Positions 59,554 through 64,000 of a stretch of DNA of 64,000 nt are shown here, piece after piece; position 1 is the first letter of the stretch, and the number at the start of each line of letters is the position of its first letter. The translations under genes and the position numbers were made by a program. The notes beneath the pieces were generated by a model. The model did no database searches. It saw only the letters and a program-made list of their open reading frames with translations, and was not told where the DNA came from. This DNA comes from Sphingosinicella sp. BN140058 (GTDB lineage Bacteria > Pseudomonadota > Alphaproteobacteria > Sphingomonadales > Sphingomonadaceae). The stretch is taken from positions 3,419,501 through 3,483,500 of the forward strand of contig NZ_CP035501.1 of NCBI RefSeq assembly GCF_004135585.1, read 5' to 3'.

Positions 59554-60492
59554 ATGAATCAGTATTTCAGCCTGAAGTCGGCCGGCGATGCCGTGCCGAC
59601 GCCGGGCAGCCCCGAGGAAAGGCTGCAGCCGCTCGCGGTTTCGCCGAAGAGCCTGTCGCCGGGATCGCGCTTATTCGATCTCGGTCAGCTCGATGTTCGA
59701 TGGGAAGGCGCGTCCGAGACGCTGTGGACGTGGATGACACCGGTCGACCGTCCGAATTTCAACCCGGCTATGCTTCGGGATTTCCAGCGTTGGCAGACCG
59801 AGATCCAGCGGGAATTTTCTGGCACGGCGCCGGGGATCAAATATCTCGTTCTGGGATCGCGTTTTCCGGGCGTGTTCAATCTCGGCGGCGATCTCGATCT
59901 CTTCGCCGGCTTCATTACCCGCGGCGATCGTGCGGGGCTGGTCAAATATGGTCGCGATTGCGTTGCGATTCTGCACAACAACATGCGCGCGCTCGATCTT
60001 CCGTTGGTCACGATTGCGCTTGTTCAGGGCGACGCCCTCGGCGGCGGGTTCGAGGCGATGCTCTCGTTCAACGTCATCGTCGCCGAAAAGGGCGCGAAGT
60101 TCGGCCTGCCGGAGATCGCCTTCGGCCTGTTCCCGGGCATGGGCGCGCATTGCCTGCTGGCGCGCAAGCTCGGCCTCGCCAGGGCCGAACAGATGATGCT
60201 CTCCAGCCGGCTCTACACCGCCGAGGAGATGCACGAGATGGGCCTCGTCCACGTGCTTGCCGATCCGGGCTGCGGGGAGGAAGCGGTCCGCGCCTATATC
60301 GCCAAGCACGGCCGCAAGCAGAGCGGGCACCGCGGCATCTACCAGTCGTCGGCGCTGGTCGATCCGATCACTCTCGACGAACTGCAGGCGGTGGTCGACG
60401 TCTGGGCCGATGCGGCGCTGACTTTGTCCCCGTCCGACCTCAAGATGATGAAGCGCCTGGTCGGCGCCCAGACCCGCCTCGCCAGCGTCTGA
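59554..60492 (+). CDS. rpfF: RpfF-type crotonase, probable DSF-family signal synthase
   Basis: A 312-residue crotonase-fold protein. RpfF makes diffusible signal factor (DSF) fatty acids from acyl-ACP by thioesterase and dehydratase activity. The key block VQGDALGGGFEA (Glu167) and GLPEIAFGLFPGMGAH (Glu187) carry the two catalytic glutamates, 20 residues apart as in Xanthomonas RpfF (Glu141/Glu161). The N-terminal ~45 residues are an extra tail, and the C-terminus is helical. It is preceded by a long leader and convergent with a GGDEF-EAL gene. An ordinary enoyl-CoA hydratase is the alternative, but the surrounding motif favours RpfF. Confidence 0.8.
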   Translation: MNQYFSLKSAGDAVPTPGSPEERLQPLAVSPKSLSPGSRLFDLGQLDVRWEGASETLWTWMTPVDRPNFNPAMLRDFQRWQTEIQREFSGTAPGIKYLVLGSRFPGVFNLGGDLDLFAGFITRGDRAGLVKYGRDCVAILHNNMRALDLPLVTIALVQGDALGGGFEAMLSFNVIVAEKGAKFGLPEIAFGLFPGMGAHCLLARKLGLARAEQMMLSSRLYTAEEMHEMGLVHVLADPGCGEEAVRAYIAKHGRKQSGHRGIYQSSALVDPITLDELQAVVDVWADAALTLSPSDLKMMKRLVGAQTRLASV

Positions 60493-60520
60493 GGCTCTCC
60501 AGCGGTCACCCGGCTCCTAA

Positions 60521-60607
60521 CCCGTTCGGGCTGAGCTTGTCGAAGCCCTCTCTTTTCTAAGCCCTGAAAGCGAAGGAAAGGGCTTCGACAGGCTCAGCCC
60601 GAACGGG
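60521..60607. repeat. Long inverted repeat between convergent rpfF and GGDEF-EAL genes
   Basis: Arms of 29 bp (60521-60549 and 60579-60607) pair with a single mismatch, around a 29-base AT-richer spacer. The arm core CGGGCTGAGC and TGTCGAAGCCCT is a dispersed repeat I recall from sphingomonad genomes. It can serve as a bidirectional terminator for both genes. Confidence 0.8.
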
Positions 60608-60631
60608 CCTACGTCACTTTCGATGCGCCCC

Positions 60632-62623
60632 TCACGCGATCCGCAGCATCGCCTCGTTGGGTGAGGACAGGTCGTCGCGCAGCCAGGTGGCGCCGTTGGC
60701 CTGGGCGGTGAGGCGGCGCAGGATCGCGTCGCCCGGGGCGGGCCGGCCGATGAAGAAGCCCTGCGCCGCGGTGCAGCGCGCGCCCATCACATAACCCAAT
60801 TGGGTCTCGGTCTCGATGCCCTCGGCGACGATCTCCATGTCGAGCTCGTCGGCAAGGCCGACCAGCGCGTTGATGATCGCCCGCGCTTCCTTGGAGCGGG
60901 TGACGTCGGCGATGAAGCTGGTGTCGATCTTGATCTTGTCGAAGCGATATTTCTTCAGATAGGCGAGCGAGGAATAGCCGGTCCCGAAATCGTCGATCGA
61001 CAGCTTGAGGCCGATTTTCTGGAATTCCCGGATCAGCGAATTGGCCTGGACATTGTCCTCCAGCAGCACGCTTTCGGTGACCTCCAGCTCCAGCCGTTCG
61101 GCGGGAAGGCCGCTGGTGTAGAGCGCCGACAGGATCATGTGCGACAGGTGAATGTCCTTGAGCAGGGCCGGCGACATGTTCACGGCGACGCTGACGTCGT
61201 CCGGCCATTGCGCGGCGGCCTCGCAGGCCTGGGCGAGGACCCAGTGGCTGATCGGCGCGATCAGGCCGGTGCTTTCGGCGATCGGGATGAACTTGGCCGG
61301 GCTGATCGGGCCTAGCTCGGGATGGGTCCAGCGCAGCAGCGCCTCGCACGAACTGACCTTGCCGGTCTTGAGGTCGATGATCGGCTGATAGTGGACCTGC
61401 AGCTCTTCGCGCTCGATCGCGCCGCGCAGCGCCGCCTCGAGATTGCGAAGCTCCAGGAATTGATGCTCCATCGACTCCTCGAACAGGTAGAAGTCGTTCC
61501 GGCCGTTGGCCTTGGCATGGTAGAGCGCCATGTCGGCATGCTGGAGCAGGACGTCGGCCTCGGTGCCGTGGTCCGGCCCGATCGCGCCGCCGACCGATCC
61601 GGTCACCTGCAGCGACACGCCGTCGATGCTCATCGGCACGGACAGGCTGCGCATCACTTCCTTGGCGAGATCCTGGACGAACCGGGTGGAGCGGCCGCGC
61701 GCGAGCATGACGAATTCGTCGCCGCCGAACCGCGCGACCGCGCCGCGGCCCTCGGCGATGGAGGCGAGATGGCGCGCCATCGTGCACAGCACCCGGTCGC
61801 CGGTCGGGTGACCGAGCGAATCGTTGATCTCCTTGAACTTGTCGAGATCGACCCAGAGCACGGCGAGCTTGTCGCCGGTGGCGATCGCGTCGGCGAGTTC
61901 CTCTTCCAGCCGCTCCTGGAACGCGCCGCGATTCTCGAGGCCGGTCATCGTGTCGAATCGCGCCAGCCGCTCGAAGCGGGCGGTGAGCCGCTTCTGCTCC
62001 TGGGTGGCACTCATCGCCTTCAGAATGGAGGAGTAGGTCTGCAGGGTGATATCGACCATGCCGATCATGAAGAGGCAATTGACGACGCCGAGTATCCAGA
62101 GCAGCGGGTTCGCAGTGAGGATCAGGCCGATGGTGAACGGGGCCGAAGCAAGCGTAAGCTGACCAATGGCGATCGCCGGCCGACCTGCATTTCTCCCGCA
62201 GATGCCGGCCGCATATCCGGTGGTGATCGTACCCGCCATCAGTTGGTAGACAGCGTTGTCGGTGCGCACCAACGTCGCGAACGTGAGCATTCCGAGCAGA
62301 AACGAATAAGCCCAGGCGCCGAGTTCGTAAACCACTTCCGAACGCGTGCTTTCCATGCTGTCGCGCTGCATCTTCGGTTGGAACAGGCTTGCGTGCGCGA
62401 TCCTCGTCAAGCCGCAAAGCGTGATCGCCGCCGCAAGCATCTGCAGCCAGGGATCGTTCGAAGCCCACGCGATCGAGATCGACAAGGCGGCGCCGGAAAG
62501 CGCACCGGCGGCGAGCGAAGCCGGAGAGATGAACAAGGTGTCGACGAGCGACCGGCGTACCTCATTGGCGACGGTGCGATCGATTTTGCTTATCTCTTTG
62601 AATCTGGCGATGATGCCGGCCAC
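60632..62623 (-). CDS. Membrane GGDEF-EAL c-di-GMP turnover protein
   Basis: A 663-residue protein starting at a GTG behind CGGAG. Residues ~25-200 contain about six transmembrane helices, an unclassified sensor region without PAS. A GGDEF domain follows, with FGGDEF at residues 300-304; the usual RxxD inhibitory site just before it reads EGRG, so product inhibition is unlikely. The EAL domain has EAL at 427-429, DDFGTG at 544-549 and EGIET, all intact, so it may both make and degrade c-di-GMP. It is convergent with rpfF, suggesting a link to DSF signalling. Confidence 0.88.
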   Translation of the reverse strand: MAGIIARFKEISKIDRTVANEVRRSLVDTLFISPASLAAGALSGAALSISIAWASNDPWLQMLAAAITLCGLTRIAHASLFQPKMQRDSMESTRSEVVYELGAWAYSFLLGMLTFATLVRTDNAVYQLMAGTITTGYAAGICGRNAGRPAIAIGQLTLASAPFTIGLILTANPLLWILGVVNCLFMIGMVDITLQTYSSILKAMSATQEQKRLTARFERLARFDTMTGLENRGAFQERLEEELADAIATGDKLAVLWVDLDKFKEINDSLGHPTGDRVLCTMARHLASIAEGRGAVARFGGDEFVMLARGRSTRFVQDLAKEVMRSLSVPMSIDGVSLQVTGSVGGAIGPDHGTEADVLLQHADMALYHAKANGRNDFYLFEESMEHQFLELRNLEAALRGAIEREELQVHYQPIIDLKTGKVSSCEALLRWTHPELGPISPAKFIPIAESTGLIAPISHWVLAQACEAAAQWPDDVSVAVNMSPALLKDIHLSHMILSALYTSGLPAERLELEVTESVLLEDNVQANSLIREFQKIGLKLSIDDFGTGYSSLAYLKKYRFDKIKIDTSFIADVTRSKEARAIINALVGLADELDMEIVAEGIETETQLGYVMGARCTAAQGFFIGRPAPGDAILRRLTAQANGATWLRDDLSSPNEAMLRIA

Positions 62624-62735
62624 ACGTGTCTCCGCTCAGGAACCTTTGTGCCGGAAAGGTCTTTAAGGTCCGTTAAGGGTGCCCCTCCTCCAATTGGCAA
62701 CCAATTGTGAAGCTTTGGCTGGCATTGAGTGGCGT

Positions 62736-62939
62736 ATGGATGTGCAATCGAAAACCTTCTTGTTCCAGAGCGCGGCACCCGGTCGCATCGAGCTGGTGCT
62801 TCCGACCGCGGAGGGCGGTGCTTGGACACTGACGATGTCCGTGGGCGTTGAAAGGTTCATCGGCCGTTATGCGCGTCTCAACAGGCTGCTGGTCGATGGC
62901 CCTTTACTCGATTTGCGCGCCGAGCTTCCCGGAAGCTGA
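62736..62939 (+). CDS. Small hypothetical protein
   Basis: A possible 67-residue protein (MDVQSKTFLFQSAAPGRIEL... ending ELPGS) divergent from the GGDEF-EAL gene. The ribosome site is weak. The sequence looks like a small beta-rich protein; a PilZ domain was considered but the RxxxR and DxSxxG motifs are absent. It may be spurious. Confidence 0.35.
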   Translation: MDVQSKTFLFQSAAPGRIELVLPTAEGGAWTLTMSVGVERFIGRYARLNRLLVDGPLLDLRAELPGS

Positions 62940-63091
62940 AGCGACTTGCGGCCAGATGGAATCTTGTGAGCGTTCGAACATCATGGAAATCCGGGAATAT
63001 GGCGTCCGATCGATGAGTTCGGCTCGCCTCGTCCTCACGGCGTGATCCTCGTGACCGCCAACCAACAATGCGCTCCCCTCCCGAATTTCCG

Positions 63092-64000
63092 TCAAAGAGC
63101 GCTTACGTCAACGCCGCGCGCCGCGAGTATCTCTCGCATCTCGTAATAGGCTGCCCTTGTCCGGTGGTTCGGGATCGACGGATAAAGGTGATGGATGATG
63201 TGCGTTTCCATGCACATCGACATCACGTGGCCAAGATTGCTCTTGAAGACCTTGGTATTGCCGTAACGCCCCTGTCCGGTCCGCGGATGATGCGGCGCCC
63301 AGCTCAGGTAAAAGCGGATGTAGGACAGGGCGATATGCCGCGGCAGCCACCAGACGGCAGCGACCGCCAGCGCATGGCCGCTCCACGCTGTCGCGAAGAA
63401 GATCGCCATCGCAGCCAGCTGCAACAATGCCGTATCCCGTTGCGCGCGGCGCGACGCGGGAGAATCCAGCTCGGCCAGGATCTTCTTGTAATGGTGGATT
63501 GACCCGCCATTGCGCGGCTGGCGATTGAGCCAGGTCTTGACGATGGCTTTCCAGGCGCTCGGCGCCGCATCCGGATAGTCAGGATCCCGCTCCGGATCGT
63601 TGCAATGGTAATGATGCTGCAGATGCATCATGCGGGCCATGCTGAATGGGAAAATCAGGGGAATTGTGCTCACCTGACCGACCAATTCATTGAGCCAGCG
63701 CAAGGGGTCTCCCTTGCGCGCGATGTTGCTGTGCATCGCTTCGTGAGAGGTAACGTAGCCGCCGGTTGCGAGCACCGTCGAAGCGACGAAGCCGATCCAC
63801 AATGGGATGATCCCCATCATCGTCAGCGGGAACAGGGCGACCCACAAGGCGAACCCGCCGAGGGCCGCGACGGAATAGCCCCACATTCCACCGCCGGTGT
63901 GACGCGCGGCGATCTCTCGCTCGAGGCGCAACAGCTCTTGGCGTTGCAGCCGGGCGGGATCGATCGCAAGCGGCGCTGCGTCTGCAGGAGCGCCGATGTC
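63092..64000 (-). CDS. Fatty-acid desaturase/hydroxylase family membrane protein (N-terminus beyond window)
   Basis: The frame is open to the right edge, so the first residues are missing. Histidine clusters that bind the di-iron centre are HEAMHSN, HLQHHYHCND and HIIHHLYP, typical of the FA_desaturase superfamily. At least four hydrophobic helices are visible. Members include acyl-lipid desaturases and carotenoid hydroxylases/ketolases; I cannot choose between them. It is transcribed toward the rpfF/GGDEF-EAL region. Confidence 0.85.
   Translation of the reverse strand, partial: DIGAPADAAPLAIDPARLQRQELLRLEREIAARHTGGGMWGYSVAALGGFALWVALFPLTMMGIIPLWIGFVASTVLATGGYVTSHEAMHSNIARKGDPLRWLNELVGQVSTIPLIFPFSMARMMHLQHHYHCNDPERDPDYPDAAPSAWKAIVKTWLNRQPRNGGSIHHYKKILAELDSPASRRAQRDTALLQLAAMAIFFATAWSGHALAVAAVWWLPRHIALSYIRFYLSWAPHHPRTGQGRYGNTKVFKSNLGHVMSMCMETHIIHHLYPSIPNHRTRAAYYEMREILAARGVDVSAL

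Noticed and set aside
62736..62939. PilZ-domain c-di-GMP receptor next to the GGDEF-EAL gene
   Set aside because: The RxxxR and D/NxSxxG motifs that define PilZ are absent; it is listed only as a small hypothetical protein.

Overview
The window is GC-rich chromosomal DNA from an alphaproteobacterium, most likely a sphingomonad (Sphingomonadaceae/Sphingosinicellaceae). The basis is the style of the yfgM-bamB-der and dcw loci, the Sphingomonadales-like dispersed inverted repeat at 60521-60607, and the argS-SPOR-nagZ order. Genus is inference; no rRNA or tRNA gene was seen.

Region 1 (1-15314) is an array of four tandem giant RTX (calcium-binding, type I secretion-type) protein genes on the + strand, the first cut by the window edge. 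Genes 3 and 4 share a nearly identical last 1,035 bp and carry 5 versus 7 copies of an 81-residue repeat, so the array is evolving by duplication and gene conversion. No ABC/HlyD/TolC secretion genes are present in the window. A 12-bp-stem terminator closes the array.

Region 2 (15395-30221) is mixed housekeeping: a secreted beta-helix protein, panB, the yfgM-bamB-der outer-membrane assembly/ribosome GTPase group, a DUF418 membrane protein, bfd-bfr iron storage, a DUF3052 gene overlapping a large unrecognised protein (a possible conflict-system component), purL divergent from a VOC protein, a lipoprotein, and an unusual GldG-like membrane gene.

Region 3 (30222-49092) is a complete and compact dcw cluster: mraZ, rsmH, ftsL, ftsI, murE, murF, mraY, murD, ftsW, murG, murC, murB, ddl, ftsQ, ftsA, ftsZ. 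Every junction from mraZ to ftsA overlaps by 1-4 nt, implying coupled translation; ftsZ stands apart behind a 130-bp leader with a hairpin and a DnaA-box-like site. Two DnaA-box-like sites and a 14-bp direct repeat lie upstream of mraZ.

Region 4 (49270-58955) holds a TPR/SPOR protein, dgt, a VWA protein, a short NAD(P)-binding protein, and argS-SPOR-nagZ followed by a small secreted protein.

Region 5 (58956-64000) is the most interesting for signalling: a long non-coding leader, an RpfF-type (DSF fatty-acid signal synthase) crotonase with both catalytic glutamates, and a convergent membrane GGDEF-EAL protein with intact motifs but no I-site, separated by a 29-bp-arm inverted repeat. A fatty-acid-desaturase-family gene runs off the right edge. 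RpfF next to a c-di-GMP enzyme recalls the Burkholderia RpfF/RpfR pair, but here the putative receptor side is an integral-membrane protein without a PAS domain.
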